Shown here one piece after another: positions 17,259-26,134 of a stretch of DNA of 64,000 bases. The position numbers and the translations under genes were made by a program. The notes under the pieces were generated by a model. It saw only the letters and a program-made list of their open reading frames with translations, was not told the DNA's origin and searched no databases. Source of the stretch: Halostella limicola (GTDB lineage Archaea; Halobacteriota; Halobacteria; Halobacteriales; Natronoarchaeaceae). Position 1 is the stretch's first letter; every line of letters starts with the position of its first letter. The DNA lies in contig NZ_RCDI01000001.1 in assembly GCF_003675875.1 (NCBI RefSeq), positions 1,116,001 through 1,180,000 on the forward strand, in the 5' to 3' direction.

Positions 17259-19340
17259 CTACTCCTCTGCGAGCGGGTTCGACACGTCGCTCGTGACGTA
17301 CTCGTGGCGCTTGCCCCGGAGTCGCATCGCCGTGAGCGCCTTGTGCGTCGCCGGGTCCGCGTACAGCGCCGCCCGGTCGCGCCGGACCCGCTCGGCCGGG
17401 ACGACTGGATCCGCCAGCAGCCGGTCGAACGCGGCGTCGCACGCCGAGCGGACCGCCGCCCAGCAGTCTGCCTCGTCGACCGAGCGCTCGGCCGCCACCG
17501 CCGCCACGAGTTCTGCGAGGTGGTTCTGGAACAGCGCGTAGTACAGCTTCCGGTGGATGTCCCCCTCGCCGTCGGCGTCGAGATCCGACTCCGGATAGGG
17601 GTCCATCGAGAGGCCCCGCTCTGCCAGCCGGCCGCCGTGGACGCGGATGCCGCCGAAGTCCCGCACCAGCGTCGCGACGGGGCGCGCGCCGTCGAACGCC
17701 ACGACGCTGTTCTGGAGGTGGCTCTCCAGCGCGACGCCGTACGCCGAGAGCAGACGCAGTTGCTCGGGGACGACGACGCCGGCGTACTCGCGGACGAAGT
17801 CGACGGCGGCGTCGCCCGCCCTCGTCGTTCCCGTCGCGCCCGCGTACTCGTCTATCAGGTCCGCGACCACGGGGTGGCCGGTGGCCGGGTCGTCCGCGAT
17901 CAGGCTCGACGCGACCACGGGGAGCGCGCCGTCGGGCACCAGCGGATGGGCCTCCGGCGGCCGCCGGTACAGCCCCGAGAGGTGCCGCGCCTCGTCGAAC
18001 GGCTCCCCCTCGACGTGCGTGCCGCCGGGCGGGTAGTAGCAGGTCGCGGCGGGTTCGGCGAGGAAGCCGAGGGTCTCGAACGACTCCCGGTCCGTCACGG
18101 CCGACAACAGGTCGGTCACCTGTGGCCCGTTCGTCACCGCGTGGGGCGACAGCGTCCGCTCGACGTTCGTCGTCTGGACGCCGATAGCGAGCTTGAGCCG
18201 CGGCGGCGCGTCGGCCGCCAGCCGGTCGGTGTCGTGCGGGACGACCGTCCGGAGGTTCAGCTGCGGCGACGCCGGGTGCGAGTAGTCGTCGACGAGCGCT
18301 ACCCGCCCGTCGCGGCGCTGGTCGGCGTACCGGTCGGGGATCTCGTGGTGGTACTGCCACGGGTGAACCGGCACCACGGCGTACTCGTCGGCGTCGCGGC
18401 CGGCCGGTACGGCGCGCTCGACCGCGCCGCGAAGCCCGTCGAACGCGGCGAGGACGCGCTCGGTGAACCGGTCCGCCTCCGCGGCGCTGGTCTCTAGCGC
18501 GCACGCCCGGTCGACGGCGACGAAGCGGAGCGAGATCCGGTCCGCGAACTCGGGCGCGTACGACAGCGCGTCGGTCGCCGTCATCCCCCGCCGGATCTTG
18601 CCGCCGGGGTGGAACGGGTGCCCGCCCGTCGTGACGCGCTCGAACGCGACGGCCGGCGCGGCGGCGGGGACGCCTTCGGCCACCGCGTCGAGCGGCGAGC
18701 CTTCAGCGTCCTCGACCGCGTCGGCGTGGACGCGCTGCGCGAGACGCGCCAGCGCGAGGTTCGCGACGCTCTCTTCGAGTTCGCCGCGGATCCGGTCGGC
18801 CTGCGCGGCGTCCGCGAACGCGCCGGCCCGCTCGACGAGCGGGACGAGGTCGACCGGGTGAGCGACCGTCTCCGCGCCGTCCGCGGGCGACCACCGCCGC
18901 GCCGGCCCGGCGAACCGATACCGGTCGTAGCCGTGGACCGCGGCGACGCCCGCGACGACGACGCTCTCGCCGGCCGGGAAGGGGAGCAGCGCGAGGCGGT
19001 CCACTGTCGCCGGGAGCGGTTCAGCGGCGTCCCGCAGCGCCTCGGCGGAGAGAGCCGTCAGCGGTGAGGGGTCGTCGGGGACGCGCGGCGCGTCCACGGC
19101 GACGATCCGCGCCTCGCACAGTCCCGCGGGCGAGCCCCGTATCAGCCCGCGCACGAGCCGGTGACATATCTCGCGGCGGGCGGCCGGCAGCGCGTCGCGA
19201 TAGGCCGCTTCGGGCGGCGTCGCGAGGGCGTGAACGCGCGCGTAGTGCGCGGCGGCGGCGAACGCTCCTCGTTCGGCGGCCGTCCGCGGGGTGACGGGGT
19301 TCCGGTCGCGTCGGTGGTCGTCTTCGGGCACTGGGGTCAC
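17259..19340 (-). CDS. IucA/IucC family (NIS) siderophore synthetase
   Basis: NIS synthetases condense carboxylates such as citrate with amines using ATP to build siderophores. The 693-residue protein contains the family motifs GGHPFHPGGKIRRGM near residue 228 (ATP-binding loop), HPWQYHHEIPDRY near 323, and the C-terminal kinase-like lobe with DFGGIRVHGG near 569 and KLYYALFQNHL near 610. It is slightly longer than the usual 580-620 because of its N-terminal region. Haloarchaeal siderophore loci usually carry two such genes with diaminobutyrate enzymes and a lysine/diamine monooxygenase; none is nearby here, so its product is uncertain. Confidence 0.93.
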   Translation of the reverse strand: MTPVPEDDHRRDRNPVTPRTAAERGAFAAAAHYARVHALATPPEAAYRDALPAARREICHRLVRGLIRGSPAGLCEARIVAVDAPRVPDDPSPLTALSAEALRDAAEPLPATVDRLALLPFPAGESVVVAGVAAVHGYDRYRFAGPARRWSPADGAETVAHPVDLVPLVERAGAFADAAQADRIRGELEESVANLALARLAQRVHADAVEDAEGSPLDAVAEGVPAAAPAVAFERVTTGGHPFHPGGKIRRGMTATDALSYAPEFADRISLRFVAVDRACALETSAAEADRFTERVLAAFDGLRGAVERAVPAGRDADEYAVVPVHPWQYHHEIPDRYADQRRDGRVALVDDYSHPASPQLNLRTVVPHDTDRLAADAPPRLKLAIGVQTTNVERTLSPHAVTNGPQVTDLLSAVTDRESFETLGFLAEPAATCYYPPGGTHVEGEPFDEARHLSGLYRRPPEAHPLVPDGALPVVASSLIADDPATGHPVVADLIDEYAGATGTTRAGDAAVDFVREYAGVVVPEQLRLLSAYGVALESHLQNSVVAFDGARPVATLVRDFGGIRVHGGRLAERGLSMDPYPESDLDADGEGDIHRKLYYALFQNHLAELVAAVAAERSVDEADCWAAVRSACDAAFDRLLADPVVPAERVRRDRAALYADPATHKALTAMRLRGKRHEYVTSDVSNPLAEE

Positions 19341-19426
19341 CTGCGTACCCGTACCTCCGACGCACTCCGTGAAAATACTCGGCGTCGCGGAACGACGCGG
19401 TCCCTCGTCCAGCGGCGGGACCCGGT

Positions 19427-20767
19427 TCAGCGCTCGGGCGTCGGCGTCGCCCGCGTCCCCGTCTCAGCGATCCGGTCCGCGACCTCGAACCCGGCGACGA
19501 TACCGCCGTTGAGGCTGCGCTCGGGGTACTGCGCCCTGCTGGCCATCCCCGCGTAGTACAGTCCCTCCGCGACTTCGTCGCCGAGGTCGTAGGGGATCAC
19601 CTTCTCCAGGTAGCCCCGCTCGTACACCGGCGCGGTACGGGGGTTCCGGGCGGTCTCGATCCAGTTCACCGAGTCGCGGTCGAAGTCGGGGAAGAGGTCC
19701 TCGATGCCGTCGAGCCACGTCTCCTCGACCGCGTCGTCGTCCATCTGCCAGACGTCCTCCGCGGGGTCCTGCACGTACCGGGCGACGTAGAGCAGGTGTT
19801 CGCCGCCGTAGCGCTCGGGCGGGACGAAGTTGGTGTGCTCGATGAGCGCGCCGAAGGGGGCGTCGTCGGCGACGTTGAGCCAGTAGGTACCGGTCAGCGG
19901 TTCGTCCATCGAGACGACCGAGCAGACCGTCCCCTGGAAGTCGATGGCGCACTCGTAGCCCGCCAGTTCCTCCAGCACGTTCGGCATCGCCGCGACGACC
20001 GCGCCGTCGACCGCGTGGGTCTCTACGCCGTCTGCGGTCTCCACGGTGAGCGAGTCGACCGCCCCGCCTTCGAACCCGAGGTCGGTCACGCGGGCGTTCG
20101 TGACGACGTTCTCGCGGCCGACCGCGTCGACCAAGGCGTCGAGGAAGACGCCGAACCCTCCGTCGACGTACCCCAGTATCTCGCCGCGCAGCAGGTCGCG
20201 CTCGCCGCGGAACTTGATCCGGCCCAGTAACCAGGCGGCGCTGACGTCCTCCTTGCGGGAGCCGAACTTTGCGTCCAGAAGCGGCTCCCAGAACGTCTCG
20301 TACACGTTCTCGGTGGTGTGGTCGATCAGGAAGTCCCGGATCGGCACGTCCTCGTAGTCGGTGATGTCGCCGTAAGCGTCGAACTCGGGGACGCCACCGC
20401 GGACGTCGATCTCCATGGTCAGCATCGTGAGGCGGAACGTGTCGTACACCGAGAGGTGGGGGAACGCGGCGATCTCCCAGGGCTTGTCGAGAGGGTGGAC
20501 CACCCCGTCGACGTAGTAGGCGTTCTCGCCGACGCGCCACTCGACGCGGTCGCCGATCCCCAGTTCCTCGGCCAGATCGACGATAGTCTCCTCGGACTTC
20601 GAGAGGTGGTGGTAGAAGACTTCGAGGGGATCGCCTGCCGTCTCGTAGGTCGCCGCGAGGCCGCCGACGGCGTCCCCCGCCTCGAACACCCGCACCTCGC
20701 GGCCCCGCTGCTGGAGGCGGTAAGCCGCCGCTAGCCCCGCGATCCCGCCGCCGACGATACCGATCAT
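19427..20767 (-). CDS. FAD-dependent amine oxidase/protoporphyrinogen oxidase-like oxidoreductase
   Basis: The 446-residue flavoprotein starts MIGIVGGGIAGLAAAYRLQQ, an N-terminal FAD-binding motif, followed by GREVRVFEAGDAVGGLAAT. Its C-terminal GLYYAGMASRAQYPERSLNG and SLNGGIVAGFEVADRI contact the flavin tail as in amine oxidases. The substrate-binding region has HHLSKSEETI and YVDGVVHPL. It is related to HemG/phytoene desaturase-like proteins and UDP-galactopyranose mutase-like NAD(P)/FAD proteins; the exact substrate is unknown. ATG 20767 fits the Rossmann start. Confidence 0.88.
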   Translation of the reverse strand: MIGIVGGGIAGLAAAYRLQQRGREVRVFEAGDAVGGLAATYETAGDPLEVFYHHLSKSEETIVDLAEELGIGDRVEWRVGENAYYVDGVVHPLDKPWEIAAFPHLSVYDTFRLTMLTMEIDVRGGVPEFDAYGDITDYEDVPIRDFLIDHTTENVYETFWEPLLDAKFGSRKEDVSAAWLLGRIKFRGERDLLRGEILGYVDGGFGVFLDALVDAVGRENVVTNARVTDLGFEGGAVDSLTVETADGVETHAVDGAVVAAMPNVLEELAGYECAIDFQGTVCSVVSMDEPLTGTYWLNVADDAPFGALIEHTNFVPPERYGGEHLLYVARYVQDPAEDVWQMDDDAVEETWLDGIEDLFPDFDRDSVNWIETARNPRTAPVYERGYLEKVIPYDLGDEVAEGLYYAGMASRAQYPERSLNGGIVAGFEVADRIAETGTRATPTPER

Positions 20768-20886
20768 GCCCGTTCGTAGTTCGGGGGGTGGAATGGGTCT
20801 TTTGATGGGCGACAACCGACGCAACCGGGTGAAACGCCGGACTAGCCGTCGTATTACTATGGCCGATATCGGCGAAGCAGCAGCCG

Positions 20887-22173
20887 ATGGTGAACGGTTC
20901 GCGCCGCAGGTTCCTGGGGTTGAGCGCCGCGAGTATGGCCGGCGTCGCGGGATGTTTCAGGTCGAACGCGGAGTCGTCCGGGACGACAGGCACCGCAGCG
21001 ACGGGATCGGCGCCGGCGGACCGCTGCGGTGACGCGGCGTTCGACGGCGACGACCCCCTCGCGGTCGAGTTCGACGCACGGCGGCGGTTCGGCTGCCGCG
21101 GCGAGCTCCTCGACGGGTTCGAGGACCTCTCCGTCTGGGAGACGTACGCCGGCCGTCTCGACGCCGCCGAAGGGAGCGCATACGCCGGGTCGCAGTCCGC
21201 GCGGCTGACCGCCGCGCCCGACGACGGCCGGGCCTGGATCTACCGGAAGTTCGACTCGCCGCTCGACCTGTCGGACCGGGACCTGTCGCTCGCCGTCCGG
21301 CTGGAGGCCCCGGAGTCCGAGAGCGTGGTCGTCCAGCTGCTCGCCCCGGACCGGGAGAACCAGATCGTCCTCTCGAAGGGCGTCTGGCGGGCGGGCTGGA
21401 TGCGGGTCGACCTGGGGCCGTCAGCGGTGCGGGGCGACCCCGACCTGTCCGACGTGCGCGAACTCCGGATCCAGCTGCCGGTCGGAGAGGGCGATGAGGG
21501 CCGGCTACTGGTCGACGCCGTCCGCACGACGCCGAAACCGGACCGCGGCGCGGTGATGCTGACGTTCGACGACAACCACCGCACGCAGTACGAGACCGCC
21601 TTCCCGGTCATGGACCGATACGGGATACCCGGCACCGTCGGCGTGATACACCGGGCCGTCGACTACGACGCGACGATGTCCGTAGACGAGATGCGGGAGC
21701 TTCGCGACGCGGGGTGGGACATGGCGAGCCACCCGCAGCTCGACCGGAGCTTCCGCCAGCTATCGCCCGGGGAGGGGCGGACGGCGTTCCGCGAGTCGAA
21801 GCGGTGGCTCGTCGACGAGGGGTTCGAGGACGGCGCGCGCTTTCTCGTCTGGCCGTTCGGCAAGTACGACGCGGACGCCGTCTCGGCGGCCGCGCGGTAC
21901 CACTACCTCGGCTTCGCCGGCGGCGGCAGTCCGGCCGGCGCCCGCGTCACCGAGCCGCTGGTGGTCGGTCGCGTCACCGGCGACGACCCGGAGCGGACGG
22001 CGGCGATGATCGACCTCGCGGAGCGGTACAACCTACTCACCGTCGTCCGGTGTCACACCGTCGGCGTCGACGACGACAAGTACGTCTCGACCGAGGGGTT
22101 CGAGCGGATCGTCGAGCACCTCGACGCGGCCGACGTGAACGCGGTGACCCCCTCCGACCTCTGGGACGGCTGA
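20887..22173 (+). CDS. Tat-exported lipoprotein with polysaccharide deacetylase-like domain
   Basis: The 428-residue protein begins with a twin-arginine signal (RRRFLGLSAASMAGVAGC) ending in a lipobox Cys near residue 23, so it is probably membrane anchored outside the cell. Residues about 70-195 look like a carbohydrate-binding beta-sandwich. Residues about 205-425 resemble a NodB-type deacetylase, with VMLTFDDNHRTQYETAFPV. The usual HxxxH zinc motif appears as SHPQLDRS, which keeps only the first His, so activity may differ from true deacetylases. A TATA box GTATTACTA lies at 20851-20859. Confidence 0.85.
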   Translation: MVNGSRRRFLGLSAASMAGVAGCFRSNAESSGTTGTAATGSAPADRCGDAAFDGDDPLAVEFDARRRFGCRGELLDGFEDLSVWETYAGRLDAAEGSAYAGSQSARLTAAPDDGRAWIYRKFDSPLDLSDRDLSLAVRLEAPESESVVVQLLAPDRENQIVLSKGVWRAGWMRVDLGPSAVRGDPDLSDVRELRIQLPVGEGDEGRLLVDAVRTTPKPDRGAVMLTFDDNHRTQYETAFPVMDRYGIPGTVGVIHRAVDYDATMSVDEMRELRDAGWDMASHPQLDRSFRQLSPGEGRTAFRESKRWLVDEGFEDGARFLVWPFGKYDADAVSAAARYHYLGFAGGGSPAGARVTEPLVVGRVTGDDPERTAAMIDLAERYNLLTVVRCHTVGVDDDKYVSTEGFERIVEHLDAADVNAVTPSDLWDG

Positions 22174-22236
22174 ACGGGTCACGAACGAGCGGTGCTCTCC
22201 GCTACCTTTTTGCGTTCAGTAAGGTAACTGGCCTGC

Positions 22237-23115
22237 ATGCTTACAGTCCGCGCTCCCGCGACGAGTGCGAACCTCGGGAGCGGGTTCGACGTGTTCGGGG
22301 CGGCGCTCGACCGCCCGGCCGACGTGGTGCGCGTCGAGCGCGCCGCGGAGACGACGATCGAAGTCACGGGCGCCGGCAGCCACTACATCCCGGAGGACCC
22401 GGAGAAAAACACCGCCGGCGCCGTCGCAGAGGCGCTCGACGCCCCCGCCCGCATCAAGATCGACAAAGGGGTCCGTCCGGCGTCCGGCCTCGGCTCCTCC
22501 GCCGCCAGCGCCGCGGGCGCGGCGCTCGCGCTGAACGAACTCTACGACCGCGGCCTCTCCCGGGAGGAACTCGTCCCGGTCGCGGCGGAGGGCGAGGCGC
22601 TCGTCTCCGGCGAGGCCCACGAGGACAACGTCGCCCCCGCCCTGCTCGGCGGGTTCACGATCGCCCGCGGGGACGGCGTCACCCACGTCGACGCCGACAT
22701 CCCCCTCGTCGTCTGCCTCCCCGACATCGTCGTCTCGACCCGCGACGCCCGCCGCGTCGTCCCCGAGTCCGCCGCCGTGGAAGACGTGGTCGACACCGTC
22801 GGCCGCGCCGCCTCGCTCACCGTCGGGATGACCCGCGACGACCCGGACCTGGTCGGCGTGGGAATGGAGGACAACGTCGTCACGCCGGCCCGCGCGGAGC
22901 TCATCGACGGCTACGACGCCGTCCGCGAGGCGGCTCTGGAGGCCGGAGCCACGGGCGTCACCGTCAGCGGCGCGGGCCCCGGCGTCATCGCCGCCTGCTA
23001 CGAGCGCCGCCGGCGCGAGGTCGCGAGCGCGATGCTCGACGCCTTCGACGACGCCGGGATCGAGAGCCGCGCCTACCAGACCCGCATCGCCGACGGCGCC
23101 GAGCTGTACGACTGA
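22237..23115 (+). CDS. thrB: Homoserine kinase (GHMP family)
   Basis: Homoserine kinase phosphorylates L-homoserine for threonine synthesis. The 292-residue protein is the usual length. GHMP motif 1 is near the N-terminus (ATSANLGSGFDVFG). The phosphate-binding loop PASGLGSSAASAAGAALALN is near residue 80. Motif 3 GVTVSGAGPGVIAACY is near residue 240. No other threonine gene is adjacent. It is followed by two small overlapping membrane protein genes. Confidence 0.93.
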   Translation: MLTVRAPATSANLGSGFDVFGAALDRPADVVRVERAAETTIEVTGAGSHYIPEDPEKNTAGAVAEALDAPARIKIDKGVRPASGLGSSAASAAGAALALNELYDRGLSREELVPVAAEGEALVSGEAHEDNVAPALLGGFTIARGDGVTHVDADIPLVVCLPDIVVSTRDARRVVPESAAVEDVVDTVGRAASLTVGMTRDDPDLVGVGMEDNVVTPARAELIDGYDAVREAALEAGATGVTVSGAGPGVIAACYERRRREVASAMLDAFDDAGIESRAYQTRIADGAELYD

Positions 23116-23202
23116 CGCCGTTCGACGGCGCTCCCGCTGGCCCCCCGACCGAACCCGTTCGGTTCCGTGGTTTTATCCGTGTTTGCGAATAACTACCACG
23201 GT

Positions 23203-23505
23203 ATGGCCGGTCGGAGACCCGACTACGGCGAGACCTCCCTCGGCGGCGACTCGCTCCGCCTCGTCGGTCGCCGCGCAGCGGTCGCCGGCGCGGCGGTCTG
23301 CGCGCTCGCGCTCCCCGTCGCGCTGGCGGCGGCCGTCGCCCTGTTCGGCGCCGGTCCCGCGGCTCCGGCGCGAGCGGCGGCGCTGCTCTCCGCGGAGGGG
23401 GCCTTCTCGGGGCTCGAACTCGTCTTCCGCGCCGCCGCGCTGTGTACGCTCGCCGGCGCGTGGCTGCTCGGCGCCGGACTCGTGATCGAGGGGCTGTTCG
23501 AGTGA
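23203..23505 (+). CDS. Small two-helix membrane protein
   Basis: This 100-residue protein has two hydrophobic helices, AAVAGAAVCALALPVALAAA near residue 30 and AAALCTLAGAWLLGAGLVIE near residue 78. A TATA box (GTTTTATCC, 23169-23177) lies about 26-34 bases before ATG 23203, which decides the start. Its stop overlaps the GTG start of the next gene, suggesting translational coupling. Unknown family. Confidence 0.72.
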   Translation: MAGRRPDYGETSLGGDSLRLVGRRAAVAGAAVCALALPVALAAAVALFGAGPAAPARAAALLSAEGAFSGLELVFRAAALCTLAGAWLLGAGLVIEGLFE

Positions 23506-23837
23506 CCCGGGAGGGCGCCGCGGACGCCGCGAGCGCCCTCGCCGTCGGCGCGGCGGCGGCCGCCCTCCTCCGCTGGCGCGGCGTTCCGTTCTCGCCCGGC
23601 GCGGCGACCGCCGGGGCAGTCGGCGCGCTGGCGGTCGAGTGCGCGCTCCTCACTCGCCGAGAGCGCGTCAGGGCGCTCTGGGAGCGGCCCGTCGTCCGGC
23701 GGAGCGCGACCGTCGCCGGCGTCGCCCTGGCCGTCGCTCTCGGTCTCTACGGGCCGGGGTGGACGCTGTGGGCGGCGCTCGGCGGCGTCGGGGCGTACCT
23801 CGCGGTGCTGGCGCTCGTGGCGGTGAGGCGGTACTGA
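23502..23837 (+). CDS. Membrane protein, 111 aa, translationally coupled to the preceding gene
   Basis: It starts with GTG at 23502 in a GTGA overlap with the previous stop, giving MTREGAADAASALAVGAAAA at the N-terminus. About four short Ala/Val/Leu-rich hydrophobic segments cover the rest. Together with the upstream gene it looks like a two-gene membrane unit. No family is recognised. Confidence 0.65.
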   Translation: MTREGAADAASALAVGAAAAALLRWRGVPFSPGAATAGAVGALAVECALLTRRERVRALWERPVVRRSATVAGVALAVALGLYGPGWTLWAALGGVGAYLAVLALVAVRRY

Positions 23838-23880
23838 CGCTCGCGCTCCGTCAAAAACGGGAGAAGAACGGGAATCCGGT

Positions 23881-24789
23881 TCAGACGCCGCGGTCCTGCA
23901 GTTTCTCTTCCTCGGGGAGGTCGGCGTTGGCGTCCCCGCGCATGCCGCTGCCGATGTCCTTGCTGATCTCGGCGAGCGCGTCGGGGTCGTCCCAGTTGTT
24001 CGTCGCCTGCACGATTGCCTCGCCCATCGCCTCGGGGTCCTCCGCGCCGAAGATGCCGCTGCCGACGAAGATGCCGTCGCAGCCGTGGTGAATCATCAGC
24101 GCCGCGTCCGCGGGGGTCGCGATGCCGCCCGCGGCGAAGTTGACGACCGGCAGGCGGCCCTGCTCCGCCGTCTCGTGGACGAGTTCGGCCGGGGCCTCGT
24201 GCTCGCGGGCCCACTTCTCGCGCTCCTCGTGGGTCATCCCCTGCAGCTTCCGGATGGAACCCTTGATGTTGCGCTGGTGGTGGACGGCCTGGTTCACGTC
24301 GCCGGTCCCGGCCTCGCCTTTGGTGCGGATCATCGCCGCGCCCTCGGAGATGCGCCGGAGCGCCTCGCCGAGGTTGCGCGCGCCGCAGACGAACGGCGAG
24401 GTGAAGTCCCGCTTGTCGATGTGGTAGCGGTCGTCCGCGGGCGTCAGCACCTCGCTCTCGTCGATCATGTCGACACCGATCGACTCCAGGATCTGCGCCT
24501 CCTTCGTGTGGCCGATGCGGGACTTGCCCATCACCGGGATCGACACCTCGTCGATGATCGCTTCCACGTCGACGGGGTCGGGCATCCGAGCGACGCCGCC
24601 GCGCTTGCGGATGTCGGCCGGGACGGCCTCGAGCGCCATCACGGCGACCGCGCCGGCATCCTCGGCGATGCGGGCCTGCTCGCGGTTCACGACGTCCATG
24701 ATGACGCCGCCTTTCTGCATGCGGGCGAACCCCCGCTTGACGAGTTCCGTGCCGCGTTTGAGCTCCTCCAGATCGGTCTCTTCCGCCAT
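23881..24789 (-). CDS. pdxS: Pyridoxal 5'-phosphate synthase subunit PdxS
   Basis: PdxS makes PLP from ribose 5-phosphate, glyceraldehyde 3-phosphate and ammonia supplied by PdxT. The 302-residue TIM barrel carries the Schiff-base Lys in VMGKSRIGH near residue 88 and the second Lys in [10 protein letters not shown] near residue 156. The N-terminus is [18 protein letters not shown]. The PdxT glutaminase is not in this window. The gene is divergent from the DUF1405 gene. Confidence 0.97.
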   Translation of the reverse strand: MAEETDLEELKRGTELVKRGFARMQKGGVIMDVVNREQARIAEDAGAVAVMALEAVPADIRKRGGVARMPDPVDVEAIIDEVSIPVMGKSRIGHTKEAQILESIGVDMIDESEVLTPADDRYHIDKRDFTSPFVCGARNLGEALRRISEGAAMIRTKGEAGTGDVNQAVHHQRNIKGSIRKLQGMTHEEREKWAREHEAPAELVHETAEQGRLPVVNFAAGGIATPADAALMIHHGCDGIFVGSGIFGAEDPEAMGEAIVQATNNWDDPDALAEISKDIGSGMRGDANADLPEEEKLQDRGV

Positions 24790-24884
24790 GCTCGCCCCTT
24801 CGAACCGCCGGCACTTACAGGTGTCCTTTCCGCGACCGGACGAAACCGCTAGGGTTTTGCGCCCCGTCTCCGTGGTCGGAGTCG

Positions 24885-25631
24885 ATGCGTTCGCTCCCCG
24901 AGTGCCCGTCGCTCCCGTGGTACGTCGCGCCGCTCCCCCGGAAACTGGAGGACGTCGGCCTGCGGTTCGCGTGGCTCATCGTCGCTATCAACCTCCTCGG
25001 GACCGCCTTCGGCTTCTGGTACTACGGCTTTCACCCCCTCCCGCCGTCGGACCCGCTGATCACCGGCCAGTTCGCCATCGAGCCCGTCATCCTGTGGCCG
25101 CTGGTGCCCGACAGCCCCGTCGCGACGCTGTTCATCGCCGGCGCGTTCGCCGCCTGGAAGCTCGGCCGCCCGCAGGAGTGGCTCACCGCGCTCGCCTTCT
25201 TCGGCTGCCTCAAGCTCGGCTTCTGGACGCCGTACACGCTGCTGGTGTTCAAGGCCGACTTCTCATACCTCCACTGGGCGATGTACAACTTCCTGTTCTG
25301 GAGTCACCTCGCGATGGTCGTCCAGGCGTTCGTCCTCTACCGCTTCGCCGACTTCCCGGTGCGGGCCGTCGCCGTCGCCCTCGGCTGGTACGCGCTCAAC
25401 GACGTGGTCGACTACTTCGTCCCCGTCGTCGGCACGCCGCATCACACGCTCATCCCCGCCGAGGAGATAACGTCGAGCGGCGTCGTCCACACCAGCCCCG
25501 CCCACGAGTACGCCGCCGCCGGCGCGGTCGTGCTGACGCTGCTGGCGACGTTTCTGGCGCTCGCGACGCGGGTGAAGAAGCTGGAGCGGCGGCTCGAAGA
25601 GGGTGAAACGACTGCTTCAGCCAACCCCTGA
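24885..25631 (+). CDS. DUF1405 family membrane protein
   Basis: The 248-residue protein has about six membrane segments, including [20 protein letters not shown] and [20 protein letters not shown], and ends with a short charged helix. The segment order and the [10 protein letters not shown] stretch match DUF1405, a membrane family found in archaea and Bacillus with no defined role. It stands alone with its own upstream region. Confidence 0.85.
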   Translation: MRSLPECPSLPWYVAPLPRKLEDVGLRFAWLIVAINLLGTAFGFWYYGFHPLPPSDPLITGQFAIEPVILWPLVPDSPVATLFIAGAFAAWKLGRPQEWLTALAFFGCLKLGFWTPYTLLVFKADFSYLHWAMYNFLFWSHLAMVVQAFVLYRFADFPVRAVAVALGWYALNDVVDYFVPVVGTPHHTLIPAEEITSSGVVHTSPAHEYAAAGAVVLTLLATFLALATRVKKLERRLEEGETTASANP

Positions 25632-25663
25632 CTTATGCTCCCGGCGGCCGACGGTTTCGCGTG

Positions 25664-26065
25664 ATGAACCGACGCGAGGCGCTCGCTTCCGTCGCCGCGG
25701 CGCTCGTCCCACCCGGTTGCCTCGGAACGGCGGCGGACGACGGGACGACGACACCTGATCGGAGTATCGACGATATCACGGTGACCAACGAGACACCCGA
25801 GCGGACGACGTTCTCCGTCTCGGCTCGGGACGTCGGGACCGACGCCCTCGCGTTCGAGGACCGCGCGACGCTCGAACCGGACGGCGAGGACGGCGACTAC
25901 CGGGCGTACGCGGACGTTCTGAACGACGGGACGGCGTACGAGATACTCGTCGAGACCGAGGGCACCGAGGCGTCGTTCGAGTGGGGCGGGGAGACGGACG
26001 ACAACCGGGGACTCCGCGTCGATCTGACGGCCGACGCCATCGAGTTCACGCCGATAGTTCACTGA
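25664..26065 (+). CDS. Putative exported lipoprotein, 133 aa
   Basis: The N-terminus MNRREALASVAAALVPPGCL has a twin-Arg start, a hydrophobic stretch and a Cys in a lipobox-like but unusual PPGC context. The mature part is an acidic beta-rich domain (DDITVTNETPERTTFSVSAR). ATTTATG-type TATA is seen as ACTTATGC at 25631-25638. A GTG directly before the ATG could be used instead. Function unknown. Confidence 0.75.
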   Translation: MNRREALASVAAALVPPGCLGTAADDGTTTPDRSIDDITVTNETPERTTFSVSARDVGTDALAFEDRATLEPDGEDGDYRAYADVLNDGTAYEILVETEGTEASFEWGGETDDNRGLRVDLTADAIEFTPIVH

Positions 26066-26134
26066 GTGCGTCGGCACCGCCGACAGTACGTCACTGCTGA
26101 ACCGCAGACACACCGGGAACGCCCGGTGAGCCGA

